Below, piece after piece: positions 51,637 to 61,542 of a DNA stretch of 64,000 bases. Each line of letters begins with the position of its first letter. Positions within the stretch are counted from its first letter, which is position 1. Under the pieces are notes generated by a model. The model searched no databases. It was not told the origin of the DNA and was given only the letters and a program-made list of their open reading frames with translations. Made by a program: the position numbers and the translations under genes. The DNA comes from Arthrobacter sp. AFG7.2 (GTDB lineage: Bacteria > Actinomycetota > Actinomycetes > Actinomycetales > Micrococcaceae). Where the stretch lies: the NCBI RefSeq assembly GCF_002892835.1, contig NZ_PJMB01000004.1:124001-188000 (forward strand), read 5' to 3'.

Positions 51637-52100
51637 TCGGTTCCCTCAAAACTTGCTCTGCCTGCATTGCCTGCAGCCGCAAGTCTTGAACCAGGATGGG
51701 TTCAGCTTCATCCACAGGGTTATGCACAGCACGTGGATAATCGGCTACTGAGCCACTCTAGGGGATGAAAAGCCTAGAAGATAGCTGGCAAGTAGCTTGT
51801 GGATAATTACACTGGTGTGGTTATGAAAACGGTGCTGTGAGCCAGTTCATCCACAGGCTTGGGCATCAGGTTAGACACAGCTGGGGATAGCGGTTGGGGG
51901 GTCTTCCGGTTTGACTCCAGGGCTTAAATTGCCCTAACGTTGTGAAGTCCTTTGTGTCCGCTTTTTGGCCCCATCTGAATCGCTTGAGCGCAGTTCGCTT
52001 AAGCAGCCGGGGGAAGCGTGCATATACAAAACTTAGCGTCGGCCAGTTCTTCCCCATACTGATCGGGTGGGCGCACCTTTGATCCACTGGAGTAACTAAC
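51637..52100. other. Candidate oriC part 2: rpmH-dnaA intergenic region
   Basis: A perfect DnaA box lies at 51798-51806 (minus). One-mismatch boxes lie at 51708-51716, 51720-51728, 51732-51740 (minus) and 51847-51855. A plausible rpmH promoter is at 51911-51940. The region must also hold the dnaA promoter, probably overlapped by the boxes for autoregulation. Confidence 0.72.
51911..51940 (+). promoter_or_regulatory. Candidate rpmH promoter
   Basis: TTGACT (51911-51916) and TAACGT (51935-51940) are separated by 18 bases, close to a vegetative promoter. The leader to rpmH would be about 150 nt and includes an imperfect dyad near 51980-52005. Confidence 0.4.
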
Positions 52101-52238
52101 GTGAGCAAGCGGACTTTTCAGCCGAATAACCGCCGTCGAGCCAAGAAGCACGGCTTCCGCCTTCGTATGCGTACCCGTGCCGGCCGCGCCATCCTGGCAG
52201 CCCGTCGTGGCAAGGGCCGTACCGAGCTGTCGGCCTAA
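52101..52238 (+). CDS. rpmH: Ribosomal protein bL34
   Basis: A 45-residue frame from GTG 52101 encodes [20 protein letters not shown], then a segment [20 protein letters not shown], the full bL34 sequence. It lies in the large ribosomal subunit. It starts the rpmH-rnpA-yidD-yidC-jag-rsmG series. Confidence 0.98.
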   Translation: MSKRTFQPNNRRRAKKHGFRLRMRTRAGRAILAARRGKGRTELSA

Positions 52239-52277
52239 ATACTGACTCGTCGGTAATCATTTCTTTGCGAGTTTAAG

Positions 52278-52688
52278 GTGCTGGCCACCCGTAACCGTTT
52301 AAGGACTGCAACCGATTTTTCAACAACTGTACGTTCCGGTGTCCGCAATGGACGCCGGAACGTAGTGTTATATGCGGCAGCTATTGCTGCCGACGAACCC
52401 AGCCGGATCGGGTTCATCGTTTCCAAGGGTGTAGGGAACGCTGTGGTCAGGAACCTCGTTAAGAGGAGACTGAGAGAAGCAGGTGCTGCCTCGCTGCGCG
52501 AGCATGCTACCGGGCTTGCCATAGTGGTGCGGGCTCTTCCTGCGTCCGCAACAGCAAGCTGGGACCAGCTGCTGTCGGATTACAATGCCGCACTGGAAGC
52601 GACGACAACCCGGCTGGCAAGCCGCCCTGCAAGGGCTGCTGCCAAGGATTCGGCCGGTACAACACAGGAGGGGACACCGCGTGCGTAA
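52278..52688 (+). CDS. rnpA: Ribonuclease P protein component
   Basis: The 136-residue basic protein begins LATRNRLRTATDFSTTVRSG (GTG start) and contains the RNR-like motif of RnpA, GFIVSKGVGNAVVRNLVKRR, the conserved RNA-binding signature. It assists the catalytic RNA in tRNA 5' maturation. Its end overlaps the yidD start by 8 bp. Confidence 0.95.
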   Translation: MLATRNRLRTATDFSTTVRSGVRNGRRNVVLYAAAIAADEPSRIGFIVSKGVGNAVVRNLVKRRLREAGAASLREHATGLAIVVRALPASATASWDQLLSDYNAALEATTTRLASRPARAAAKDSAGTTQEGTPRA

Positions 52689-53076
52689 CGCCACCGCCGT
52701 CGTCGTTCCTTTTCTCCATAGTGGTGCCATTGCCGTGGGCCTGTTCCTCTGGAACCTGCCCAGGAACGTTCTCATTCTTCTTCTCAAGGCCTACCGCAAG
52801 GTGGTTTCGCCCTTGTACGGCCAGGTGTGCCGGTTCTTCCCTTCATGCTCGGCCTATGCGCTGGAAGCTGTGACTGTCCATGGCGCCGTCAAGGGAAGCT
52901 GGCTCGCTGTCCGGCGCCTTGGCCGCTGCCACCCCTGGAATGCCGGCGGTGTGGATCACGTCCCCGCCGGCCATCGGGAATGGCCGGAGCACCAGACCCC
53001 CACAATTGTTGTGCTGAACAACCCGGACAAGTACCTGGCTGCTCGGACTGATGGAGAAGGCCGCAGTGCGGCCTGA
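52681..53076 (+). CDS. yidD: Membrane protein insertion efficiency factor YidD
   Basis: From GTG 52681 the protein has 131 residues. The YidD core is KAYRKVVSPLYGQVCRFFPS, followed by CSAYALEAVTVHGAVKGSWL and RRLGRCHPWNAGGVDHVP with the conserved cysteines. It is membrane-associated and helps YidC. A longer upstream frame only covers rnpA sequence. The C-terminal 35 residues extend past the usual domain. Confidence 0.94.
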   Translation: MRNATAVVVPFLHSGAIAVGLFLWNLPRNVLILLLKAYRKVVSPLYGQVCRFFPSCSAYALEAVTVHGAVKGSWLAVRRLGRCHPWNAGGVDHVPAGHREWPEHQTPTIVVLNNPDKYLAARTDGEGRSAA

Positions 53077-53091
53077 CGAATAGGGATAAGT

Positions 53092-54063
53092 ATGGACTTC
53101 TTTGAAACAATCATGTTTCCGTTCAAATGGCTTGTGTCCATCATCATGGTGGGATTCCATGAGGGACTGAGCACCATTGGCATGCCGGAAGCCTCCGGCT
53201 GGACCTGGACTCTGTCCATTATCGGCCTGGTGCTGGTGATCCGTGCCGCCCTTATCCCTGTGTTCGTGAAGCAGATCAAAGCCCAGCGCGGCATGCAGCT
53301 CCTCCAGCCCGATCTGAAGAAGCTCCAGGACAAGTACAAGGGCAAAACTGACCAGCTGTCCCGCCAGGCGATGGCGCAGGAACAGATGGCCATGTACAAG
53401 AAGCACGGGACCAACCCGTTTTCCGCGTGCCTGCCCATGCTGATCCAGATGCCATTCTTCTTTGCGCTGTTCACCGTACTGTCGGGTATCTCAACTGCGA
53501 GCCGTGACGGCAAGGGCATTGGGGCCATGAGCCCCGAACAGGTAGTCCAGTTCGATGACTCCACGATTTTTGGCGCCACGCTGTCCGCGTCGCTGCTGCA
53601 CGGCGGTGACGGAAACCAAACTGCAGTGTGGATCCTTTCCATCCTGATGATCCTTGCCATGACCGCCTCGCAGTTCATCACGCAAAAGCAGATCATGGCC
53701 AAGAACATGTCTGAAGAAGCCATGGCCAGTCCGTTCATGCGCCAGCAGAAGATGATGCTCTACATCCTGCCCATCGTCTTTGGTGTTGGCGGCATCAACT
53801 TCCCCATCGGTGTCCTGATCTACTGGACCACCACAAACCTGTGGACCATGGGACAGCAGTTCTTTGTTATCCGCCGTATGCCCACGCCGGGATCCCCCGC
53901 CGCCAAGGCCCTCGCCGAGCGCCGTGCAGCCAAGGGCCTCCCTGCCCTCTCGATCCTCAGCGGTAAGAAGGACGAGGACGCCGACGCTGCTGCTGCCGCT
54001 GCCGTGGCCCAGGCCAAGGGACAGCGTGTCCAGCCCCAACGCAAGAACAGGAAGAAGAAGTAA
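53092..54063 (+). CDS. yidC: Membrane protein insertase YidC
   Basis: The 323-residue protein has five membrane helices and the core SIIGLVLVIRAALIPVFVKQ, whose Arg lies in the hydrophilic groove. A cytoplasmic coiled hairpin (KKLQDKYKGKTDQLSRQ) follows, then HGTNPFSACLPMLIQMPFFF, and a Lys/Arg-rich tail. It inserts membrane proteins alone or with Sec. The stop overlaps the jag ATG by one base. Confidence 0.96.
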   Translation: MDFFETIMFPFKWLVSIIMVGFHEGLSTIGMPEASGWTWTLSIIGLVLVIRAALIPVFVKQIKAQRGMQLLQPDLKKLQDKYKGKTDQLSRQAMAQEQMAMYKKHGTNPFSACLPMLIQMPFFFALFTVLSGISTASRDGKGIGAMSPEQVVQFDDSTIFGATLSASLLHGGDGNQTAVWILSILMILAMTASQFITQKQIMAKNMSEEAMASPFMRQQKMMLYILPIVFGVGGINFPIGVLIYWTTTNLWTMGQQFFVIRRMPTPGSPAAKALAERRAAKGLPALSILSGKKDEDADAAAAAAVAQAKGQRVQPQRKNRKKK

Positions 54064-54629
54064 TGTCTGCCGAGAGCACCGAACACGCCCTTTCCGACGA
54101 GATCATCGACGATCAGGACGCCTCCGGGAACGAGGAGACTTCGTCGCCCAAGGGTTCCACGTCCAGTCGCCTGGAAGAGGAGGGGGACGTTGCCGCGGAT
54201 TACCTCGAGGAATTGCTGGACATCGCCGACATCGATGGAGACATCGATATTGAGGTCCGAAACGGCCGCACCTACATCTCCATCGTGACCGAGGAAGAAT
54301 CTGACGCTTTGGATAACCTGGTGGGTGAGGACGGTGAAGTCCTCGAAGCCCTTCAGGAACTGACCCGGCTCTCTGTGCTGTCCGCAACGGAAAACCGCTC
54401 GCGACTGGTGCTGGACATCAATGGATACCGGCAGGAGCGTACGGGTCACCTGCAAAAGATTGCGGAGGACGCGGCAGCATCCGTGAAGGAAAGCGGCAAT
54501 CCAGTAGCACTGGAACCGATGAGTGCTTACGAGCGGAAGATCGTCCATGACGCTGTCGCTGACCTGGGGCTCGTCAGCGAGTCCGAGGGCGAAGGCGCCG
54601 GACGCCACATTGTTGTATCCGCAGACTAG
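54063..54629 (+). CDS. jag: Jag/KhpB RNA-binding protein (KH + R3H)
   Basis: The 188-residue protein has an acidic N-terminal region, a KH-like domain (about residues 50-115, including GRTYISIVTEEESDALDNLV) and an R3H domain (about 118-185, including NGYRQERTGHL, then VALEPMSAYERKIVHDAV). It binds RNA and influences cell-wall growth in Gram-positives. It is coupled to yidC; rsmG begins 3 bp later. Confidence 0.94.
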   Translation: MSAESTEHALSDEIIDDQDASGNEETSSPKGSTSSRLEEEGDVAADYLEELLDIADIDGDIDIEVRNGRTYISIVTEEESDALDNLVGEDGEVLEALQELTRLSVLSATENRSRLVLDINGYRQERTGHLQKIAEDAAASVKESGNPVALEPMSAYERKIVHDAVADLGLVSESEGEGAGRHIVVSAD

Positions 54630-54632
54630 GGA

Positions 54633-55301
54633 ATGGCTGATCCGCTAATAATGGTTGACATCACGGCAGCTGAACTTGCGGCCGCCGAGAAAATCTTCGG
54701 TGACCGGTTGGACCTGGCAAAACGCTATGTGGAACACCTGGCGACGTCCGGCACTGAGCGCGGCCTGATCGGACCGCGTGAAATTCCCCGCCTTTGGAGC
54801 CGGCACGTCCTCAACTGCGCTGTCATCGAGAGCGAGATCCCCGAGGGCAGTCGTGTGGCGGACGTTGGCAGCGGTGCCGGTTTGCCCGGTCTATGCCTTG
54901 CCATTGCCCGTCCTGACCTTGACCTGACCCTGATCGAGCCCCTGGAACGCAGGGTCATCTGGCTCCAGGAAGTGGTTGACGATCTGGGGCTGGATAATGT
55001 CACGGTGATGCGGACCCGGGCTGAACTTGCCGTTGGGCACGTGGAAGCGGATGTGGTGACGGCCAGGGCAGTATCCGCCTTGAGCAACCTGGCCGGCCTC
55101 ACTATTCCGCTTCTTGCCGGCAAGGGTGAAGTGGTGGCTATTAAGGGCCGCAGCGCAGCGGAGGAAATAGAAAAGGCTGCCAAGACCATCCGCAAACTCG
55201 GTGGCGTTGAAACTACGGTTCTCACTGTTGGTGAGCACCTTCTGGCGGAACCCACCACCGTGGTACGCATCGTTGTAAACAAGTCCCAAAAGAAGGCCTA
55301 G
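54633..55301 (+). CDS. rsmG: 16S rRNA (guanine-N7)-methyltransferase RsmG (GidB)
   Basis: The 222-residue SAM-dependent methyltransferase has VADVGSGAGLPGLCLAIARP, followed by LIEPLERRVIWLQEV and VVTARAVSAL with the family-typical RA(V/L) motif. It methylates G527 of 16S rRNA; loss gives low-level streptomycin resistance. It follows jag by 3 bp. Confidence 0.96.
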   Translation: MADPLIMVDITAAELAAAEKIFGDRLDLAKRYVEHLATSGTERGLIGPREIPRLWSRHVLNCAVIESEIPEGSRVADVGSGAGLPGLCLAIARPDLDLTLIEPLERRVIWLQEVVDDLGLDNVTVMRTRAELAVGHVEADVVTARAVSALSNLAGLTIPLLAGKGEVVAIKGRSAAEEIEKAAKTIRKLGGVETTVLTVGEHLLAEPTTVVRIVVNKSQKKA

Positions 55302-55390
55302 CCCAGGCCCGGTGACCTAACTCTGGCCGGTCCAGCAGTTAGGCTAGACAGCGGCAGCAAATTTGGCTGAACGAGAGTGAGTGTGCCCCA

Positions 55391-56458
55391 GTGACCAGTA
55401 GCGAAGCCTCCACACAACGGATACCCCCGTTTGTGTCTTTGGGGTCAGCACGTTCCGTCGCTGGCGCCATGGGAACGCCCGCGCGGGACGGGAATCACCC
55501 GAAAAGAGTTTCAGGGGCCTCGAAGTCACCAGCGGTTTCACGTGAAACAACCGGTGCTGCCAAGTCCAACGTTATCGACGCAATCGACGACTCGAGTCCT
55601 ATCGCCCGCGAGTTGGCGCATGAAACGAAACGGCGTGAGCGGCTGGTAGGGCGGCAGTTGCCCCGACCTGAGAACACCCGTATCTTCACAGTCTCGAATC
55701 AAAAGGGCGGTGTCGGGAAGACCACTACCACCGTGAACATCGCTGCTGCTCTGGCGGCCGCAGGACTCAACGTCCTGGTGATAGATATTGATCCGCAGGG
55801 CAATGCCTCCACCGCCCTTGGGATTGAGCATCACGCCGACGTGGACAGCATCTATGACGTCCTGATCAATGACGTCCCCCTTGCTGACGTAGTGGCGCCT
55901 TGCCCGGACATCGGAAACCTGATCTGTGCGCCTGCAACCATCCATCTGGCCGGCGCTGAGATTGAGCTGGTCTCCCTGGTGGCCCGCGAGCAGAGGCTTC
56001 GGCGAGCCATCGACGTTTACGCTAAGGCGCGCGAGAAGAATGGCGAGCAGAGGCTCGACTACATCTTTATTGACTGCCCGCCCAGCCTCGGCCTCCTGAC
56101 TGTCAACGCCTTCTGTGCTGCCAATGAGGTACTTATCCCTATCCAGTGTGAGTACTACGCACTCGAAGGACTGAGCCAGCTCCTCAAGAACATCGAGATG
56201 ATCCAGAAGCACCTGAATGCTGATCTTGAGGTTTCGACCATCCTCTTGACGATGTATGACGGCCGCACCAACCTCGCTGCGCAGGTCGCAGCTGAGGTGC
56301 GCCAGCACTTCCCGGACCAGGTGTTGTCTGCCGTGGTTCCCCGCTCAGTGCGCATCTCAGAGGCTCCGAGCTACCAACAAACTGTGATGACGTACGACCC
56401 TTCCTCCAGCGGAGCCCTGTCTTACCTGGAAGCCGCTGCTGAAATAGCAGAGCGCTAA
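55391..56458 (+). CDS. parA: Chromosome partitioning ATPase ParA
   Basis: The 355-residue protein (GTG start) carries a deviant Walker A KGGVGKT (105-111) in IFTVSNQKGGVGKTTTTVN, DIDPQGNAST, the switch FIDCPPSLGLLT and PRSVRISEAPSYQQ. Residues 1-95 form a polar extension that includes VSRET at 49-53, encoded by a parS site. ParA forms ATP-dependent dimers on DNA that move ParB-parS complexes apart. parB follows after 63 bp. Confidence 0.95.
   Translation: MTSSEASTQRIPPFVSLGSARSVAGAMGTPARDGNHPKRVSGASKSPAVSRETTGAAKSNVIDAIDDSSPIARELAHETKRRERLVGRQLPRPENTRIFTVSNQKGGVGKTTTTVNIAAALAAAGLNVLVIDIDPQGNASTALGIEHHADVDSIYDVLINDVPLADVVAPCPDIGNLICAPATIHLAGAEIELVSLVAREQRLRRAIDVYAKAREKNGEQRLDYIFIDCPPSLGLLTVNAFCAANEVLIPIQCEYYALEGLSQLLKNIEMIQKHLNADLEVSTILLTMYDGRTNLAAQVAAEVRQHFPDQVLSAVVPRSVRISEAPSYQQTVMTYDPSSSGALSYLEAAAEIAER
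55535..55548. promoter_or_regulatory. parS site 1 (inside parA)
   Basis: GTTTCACGTGAAAC, a perfect ParB-binding dyad, lies within the 5' coding part of parA and is translated as Val-Ser-Arg-Glu-Thr. Confidence 0.93.
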
Positions 56459-56521
56459 AATCTTTAATCTGCAACGACTGGAGCCCGGCAAGGCCTGGCT
56501 CGACCACTGGAGGGATTACCA

Positions 56522-57796
56522 ATGAGCGAGAAGCGACGTGGCCTGGGCCGCGGTCTTGGTGCGCTGATTCCAAGTTCCGCCGCCGCTAACGGGTCGGGCA
56601 CCTCAACAACCGCCTCGCGTCCGGTAGACCTTTTCTTCCCTGAGGGCCGAAAGAAGACGGAGCCGTCGGAGGATACAGTCGAACCCCAGCCGGCAAGAAA
56701 CTCAGCGGAAAAGCGTGGTGCTGCTCCTGCCGCCAAATCCTCTACCGCCAAATCCGGTCCCAGCAAGGGTTCAACTGCTGGATCCACGTCCCCTAAGGCT
56801 GGACCTGCAGGCACGTCTGCGGACACGGAGGCAGCGGTGAAGCCACCTAGCTCCTCCGTAGAAGCTCCTGAGGTGGATCAGGAGCCAACGGTCCGCTCCT
56901 TGGATGCTGTGGCTGAAGTGATGGAGGAGCGACTCGACGAGCCGGCGTGGAATGACAATGGCGTGCAGTTGGTCGAAGTCCCAGGAGCACGCTTTGCCGA
57001 AATATCCGTCTCGGACATTCATCCCAACCGGAAACAGCCCCGGTCCGTCTTCGATGAAGACGACATGGCGGAGCTCGTTCACTCCGTCCGCGAAATCGGC
57101 GTTCTCCAGCCAATTGTGGTGCGGAAGTCGACCGAAGACGGTAGTGAACCGTACGAGTTGGTTATGGGTGAGCGCAGGTGGCGGGCAGTTCAGGCCGCTG
57201 GCCTGGACACCATTCCTGCAATTGTCAGGGACACCACTGATGATGACCTTCTCCGCGATGCGCTGTTGGAGAACCTGCACCGGAGCCAGCTCAACCCTCT
57301 GGAAGAGGCCGCGGCATACCAACAGCTCCTTGAGGACTTCGGGACCACGCATGAGCAACTGGCCGACCGTATTGGCCGCTCTCGTCCTCAGGTGTCGAAT
57401 ACACTCCGGCTCCTCAAGCTGCCCCCGTTGGTACAACGCCGTGTTGCTGCCGGCGTTCTCTCTGCCGGTCACGCCCGTGCGCTCCTGGGCCTTCCTGACG
57501 CTGCTGCAATGGAGCGACTTGCTCAAAGGATCGTTGCGGAGGGTATGTCAGTCCGGGCAACTGAAGAAGCGGTGACGCTTTACCAAGATCCCACCAAACC
57601 GGCGAAGAACAATATTCCGCGTCCAGGTGCGCGCCACGAACGGTTGGATTACCTGGCGTCGTCGCTATCTGACCGGCTGGATACAAACGTGAAGATCTCC
57701 CTGGGTGTTCGCAAGGGAAAAGTGAGCATTGAATTTGCGAGCGTGGAAGACCTGAACCGCATCATGGAGGTCCTGGCCCCCGGCCAGAGTTCCTAG
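56522..57796 (+). CDS. parB: Chromosome partitioning protein ParB
   Basis: The 424-residue protein starts [17 protein letters not shown] after GGAGGG. A long Ser/Ala/Pro-rich linker (about 20-155) precedes the CTPase domain ([13 protein letters not shown], then VMGERRWRA with the arginine box), the helix-turn-helix ([19 protein letters not shown]) that reads parS, and a C-terminal dimerisation domain ([16 protein letters not shown]). It spreads from parS as a CTP-dependent clamp. The unusual feature is the large number of sites immediately downstream. Confidence 0.96.
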   Translation: MSEKRRGLGRGLGALIPSSAAANGSGTSTTASRPVDLFFPEGRKKTEPSEDTVEPQPARNSAEKRGAAPAAKSSTAKSGPSKGSTAGSTSPKAGPAGTSADTEAAVKPPSSSVEAPEVDQEPTVRSLDAVAEVMEERLDEPAWNDNGVQLVEVPGARFAEISVSDIHPNRKQPRSVFDEDDMAELVHSVREIGVLQPIVVRKSTEDGSEPYELVMGERRWRAVQAAGLDTIPAIVRDTTDDDLLRDALLENLHRSQLNPLEEAAAYQQLLEDFGTTHEQLADRIGRSRPQVSNTLRLLKLPPLVQRRVAAGVLSAGHARALLGLPDAAAMERLAQRIVAEGMSVRATEEAVTLYQDPTKPAKNNIPRPGARHERLDYLASSLSDRLDTNVKISLGVRKGKVSIEFASVEDLNRIMEVLAPGQSS

Positions 57797-57814
57797 TTCT
57801 GGCTTTTTCGAAGG

Positions 57815-57848
57815 TGGTCCGGTTCACGGTGAACCGGACCATTTTTTT
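57815..57848 (+). terminator. Rho-independent terminator of parB
   Basis: TGGTCCGGTTCAC and GTGAACCGGACCA form a 13-bp stem around a one-base centre, followed by seven T residues. Confidence 0.9.
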
Positions 57849-58186
57849 CGTCTTGAGGGACCAAGCGCGTCGTTTAGGTCCTGCCGACAACGTCCGATAG
57901 CTCAGCGGCTGTCACAGTCGGGTCTAAGTACATGTTCGCCGTCCCGATGCTTTGCGAAAGTTCATCCAATTGCGAACGCCCAAGGCATCTATCCCGAAAA
58001 TGAGAATACTCGCCATCCGCGAGTGGTGTCTCCCCCGGCACGTGGGGACCCTTTGGTTTCTGACGGGCCGTATGCTGTGGATCGAAGTATCTCATAACCC
58101 TCCTACTTCGCTACCTACTCAATTACGACACCTACCAAGGCTCCGGAGAGTTCTCCGTCACGCCACGCGCAGACTGGCGTGCGCGT

Positions 58187-58200
58187 GTTTCACGTGAAAC
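58187..58200. promoter_or_regulatory. parS site 2
   Basis: Perfect GTTTCACGTGAAAC dyad, 391 bp after the parB stop. Confidence 0.93.
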
Positions 58201-58529
58201 GAGACCGCTCCTAGATAACTGAGGACAGAATTTGAATGTCCACGGACGTAGTGATGCCCGCACATATCGACTGCGCCCCCAATAGTGTGTCCGTCGTGTG
58301 CCGCTTTCGTGAAGGCGCGATCCGCCCGCCTGAAAAAACGCAGATTGACTAAAATTGTACCTGGAGGCCCTTGCTACACCCTTCACAGCTGGTGGAAGTT
58401 CCCAAAGGTGTAATAGCGGCCTAACTGGGACTTCTCATTCGGCACGGATTAGCACCTTCACGATGATTTGCGGTTGATTCTAGGGGGCGAGCTAGGTCCG
58501 TAAGGAAGTGGCACCTTCCGGGTACGGAT

Positions 58530-58543
58530 GTTTCACGTGGAAC
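58530..58543. promoter_or_regulatory. parS site 3 (variant)
   Basis: GTTTCACGTGGAAC differs from the consensus at one position (A to G), so it may bind ParB more weakly. Confidence 0.75.
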
Positions 58544-58832
58544 AATCGCTCGCGCGCTCCCCATCTATTCGGTCTGTGTACCTGTACATCGGCCTTGAGC
58601 AGCCCAGGCAGCCTCAGCTTCTTCCGTAGGTGCACATCTGAGGGAGGCAGTTATCGTGGCACTAAACGTTTTAGCGCGCCCATAGCAGCGCGCTGTAGTC
58701 CTACTACAATTCCTGCACGTGTGCCGCATGGTCGCTTTGCGGCGCGCATCGAGCAGACCGCATGGAACGTCGCTATCCGACTACGCACGAACGCCAGCAG
58801 ACATGTTCAGCGCTTAGGCTACTCCACATCCT

Positions 58833-58846
58833 GTTTCACGTGAAAC
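58833..58846. promoter_or_regulatory. parS site 4
   Basis: Perfect GTTTCACGTGAAAC within the full 16-bp TGTTTCACGTGAAACA. Confidence 0.94.
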
Positions 58847-59549
58847 AAACCCCCGTTAGCGCCCCTTGAAATAGCTTTGGCCAGCAGCTGCGGTCGGCCG
58901 CTGACGGTAATGCTCGTTAGGTGGAGGACCACTGATCTCAGCGGCGATAATCAAGCTGCGGGGCCGGCACCTGAGATGCTGGATCTGTCAGCACTACGTG
59001 CCGATACGACTACTGACAGGCTTCGGGGCAGATACCGGTGAGGCTTGATCCTTAACCACTACGTGATCGGATCGTTTTATGCCCACGCCACTCCACCTCA
59101 ACCGGATCAAGGGTTGAAACGGCTTCGGCAGCTTAGCCACCCCCGCCCATCGAATCCTTGCTACAGCAGGAAATATTGGCCGCAACTAGAGAGTGCAGCT
59201 CCCCTGCATCCGTGGGCGATACGTGGCCAGTGGTCTTCTTTCCACCACGACCTAGATATCCTCCTCGGAGGCGCAGCGAGAGGCGATGGTGGGTGCCAGA
59301 GCAGCCAGGCTAGCGGAGAAAGGGTCACCTCTGGGAGGGCTGAACTGTCAAAGGGAATAGGCGGTACCTATTAATCGGGTCAGCAGATTTGGATTCAGCC
59401 GACCGATGCGCATGGGAACCGCGGCCTGTCTATCTCGAGTCGTTGGAGCCCGCTGATGCCTCGGAAGAGCGCAGTCGGCTAGCGCTTTTTGTATCCGGCA
59501 GCGGTCGCTCGCCTCCGCCTGTAGGCCACGTCTTTTCGGTGGATATCAA

Positions 59550-59938
59550 TGTGGATAACTTTGTGGAGAACTCCCGCCACCCTACGCAGCATTGATGACC
59601 TGAATCGAGGCGTGCATTCGTCCTGACTGTCGTCCGTTGAGGGTGGCCCAGGATAAGGCACGGACGTTTCACGTGAAACAGCCTGGCAGGCTCCGGAGGA
59701 GCGGATGTGTAATTGTACGGTCGGCGTATATAGGTTGATATGTCGAGTATCTTTAACCCTGAGGGGCTTTCTACAGACAAGGTTTGCTGCCACCGTGGCC
59801 GGCGATACCCAGATCACCCGGTGCGGGCAGCTTTGAAGTACGTGAAGACGCAGATTGCAGTGTCGTCTCCGCTGCGAGCTGCCTGTGGATAATGATGTGA
59901 ATATCTTGGCGTCATCCTGTGGATAAATGTGTGGATAC
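59550..59938. promoter_or_regulatory. DnaA-box group inside the parS array
   Basis: Perfect boxes (TGTGGATAA on the plus strand) lie at 59550-59558, 59884-59892 and 59918-59926, with a one-mismatch copy at 59930-59938. An AT-rich segment (59705-59757) lies between them, and a parS site at 59666-59679. Confidence 0.7.
59666..59679. promoter_or_regulatory. parS site 5
   Basis: Perfect GTTTCACGTGAAAC dyad, lying between DnaA boxes. Confidence 0.93.
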
Positions 59939-60531
59939 TCACGTCCTCACTAGAGTGAGTCAATGACGAGAACCGGTCCCAGCCCCGAGCAGCCTATGCT
60001 TCATCCAATGTAGACAGTGCTTCAGAAGCAGTAAGTCAAAGAAGGGATATAGGGCCAACCGATTGAAAGCACAGTGTGAGCATATATGGACCTCCCCCTT
60101 GAAGATGGAACAGGTTAGTGAGAACTGCAAGTATTCCCAGGCAGCAAGGCCGGTGCTTGAGGACTAAAGAATGCGTGGGGTTCCAAGGGTCTGCTCTTTG
60201 TCTGCAGGAGAAGTATCGATGGGATTACGGAAGAGCCTCCACACCTGAACATTTCAACTTCGCCACCGGATGGCCAGCCTCCTACACCCTTCTGTCCCCG
60301 TATAGGCTTTTGAAGCCCGGTGGGCTGTCTTCGCGCCCGTCTTACGGAGGGTGACGCCTGGCCCCGGCTGACCGCAGCAGGCAATCGCGAAAGGCTAAAC
60401 CCGACGGCCCCAGTTATCGGCGTCCTCAGCTGCGCGGGCCTACCAGCACTCATCGGCAGTCCCGGGGCGGAACTAGTCCTCCTGTGATGGCCTGATCGCT
60501 CAGTGGTTGAATGAGGTTGGTCCGGGGTCCT

Positions 60532-60545
60532 GTTTCACGTGAAAC
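60532..60545. promoter_or_regulatory. parS site 6
   Basis: Perfect dyad in the 16-bp form TGTTTCACGTGAAACA, only 82 bp from the next site. Confidence 0.94.
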
Positions 60546-60613
60546 AGGTGGCCCAATTGGCAGCCGGGATCAGTCTGACAGCGCCAAGGTAAAGGGTGTC
60601 TCCACGGGAGCTT

Positions 60614-60627
60614 GTTTCACGTGAAAC
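60614..60627. promoter_or_regulatory. parS site 7
   Basis: Perfect dyad in the 16-bp form TGTTTCACGTGAAACA; forms a close pair with the site at 60532. Confidence 0.94.
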
Positions 60628-61418
60628 AGGAGGCGCGGTTTGGGTGTCGTCACACTTGATGGCCCCGATCTTCCGAACAAGTAGCCATGGGCTCGGTATG
60701 CGGCTTGCGCGTGCCGCGGGAGGTTTGGCTACACGATCACGAATGCAGGGTGGAAGAGCGTGTGTGCGCCAGGATGGTGCGGCATGGCCAGCCGAACGTG
60801 TTGTAATCCCCTGATGCTCAGCTTCGTAGCGGTACGTACCCGTAACCGTCCTTTTGGGTACGTTCGCGAGTCCACCTCTTCCGGATGCGACGGAGTTCTG
60901 GTGCTGCCGCTCCCTGGACTAGGAGCACGGCACGGCAAAGATCCGTCGACTGCGAACTTCGTACAGTAGGCGTAAGCTCGCCAGCCTCTACAGAACGGCA
61001 CACACAGGCCGCTCCCATGCTCGCTGAGCGCCCGCGTTGGGCGTGGCTGAAACTGCCATGCGGCAGGGTTGTCCCCATGGCCAAACGAGCATGTACTGGC
61101 AGCTGCGTCTGAAGCATAGAAGGCACCAAGCGCAGGACATGAGAAATGCGCTCAGGGATCAAAGCTATTCGGGTGCCACCCTACTAGGCATCTTCTGACT
61201 TGTTAGGAGTTAGGCGGGTTTTGTCCATATTGCCCATTGTTTGACCAGGAGGATATTCACCCTGAAGGTACAGGGTGGCGATGTGTTTAGAGCAGAATCT
61301 GAAGGACAACCGCTGTGAAGGTCCGGGTGGCAGTGGTTTATGGTGAGCCAAAGAGGCAGTAGGCGGCTGGGGACCCTGGCGGTTGCTTGCGTAGACCCAC
61401 CGCCTATATCAAAGCACT

Positions 61419-61432
61419 GTTTCACGTGAAAC
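61419..61432. promoter_or_regulatory. parS site 8
   Basis: Perfect GTTTCACGTGAAAC dyad. Confidence 0.93.
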
Positions 61433-61513
61433 GTCGGCTTCTCTCGGCTGAAATCGCTAGCAATTGCCCTAGGGCGCAGCTTCTCCGCCGAAAAACGAAG
61501 CCTTAAACAGCTT

Positions 61514-61542
61514 TCTCGGTTTGGGGTCAGTCCAAACCGAGA
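61514..61542. repeat. 11-bp perfect hairpin in the gene-free region
   Basis: TCTCGGTTTGG (61514-61524) and CCAAACCGAGA (61532-61542) pair perfectly across a 7-nt loop. No neighbouring gene end explains it as a terminator, and no T tract is adjacent, so it may mark an unannotated RNA or a protein-binding dyad. Confidence 0.6.

Noticed and set aside
57874..58095. 73-codon minus-strand frame after parB
   Set aside because: No recognised motif or ribosome site and isolated in low-GC non-coding DNA; the same is true for other small frames (up to about 120 codons) to 62109.
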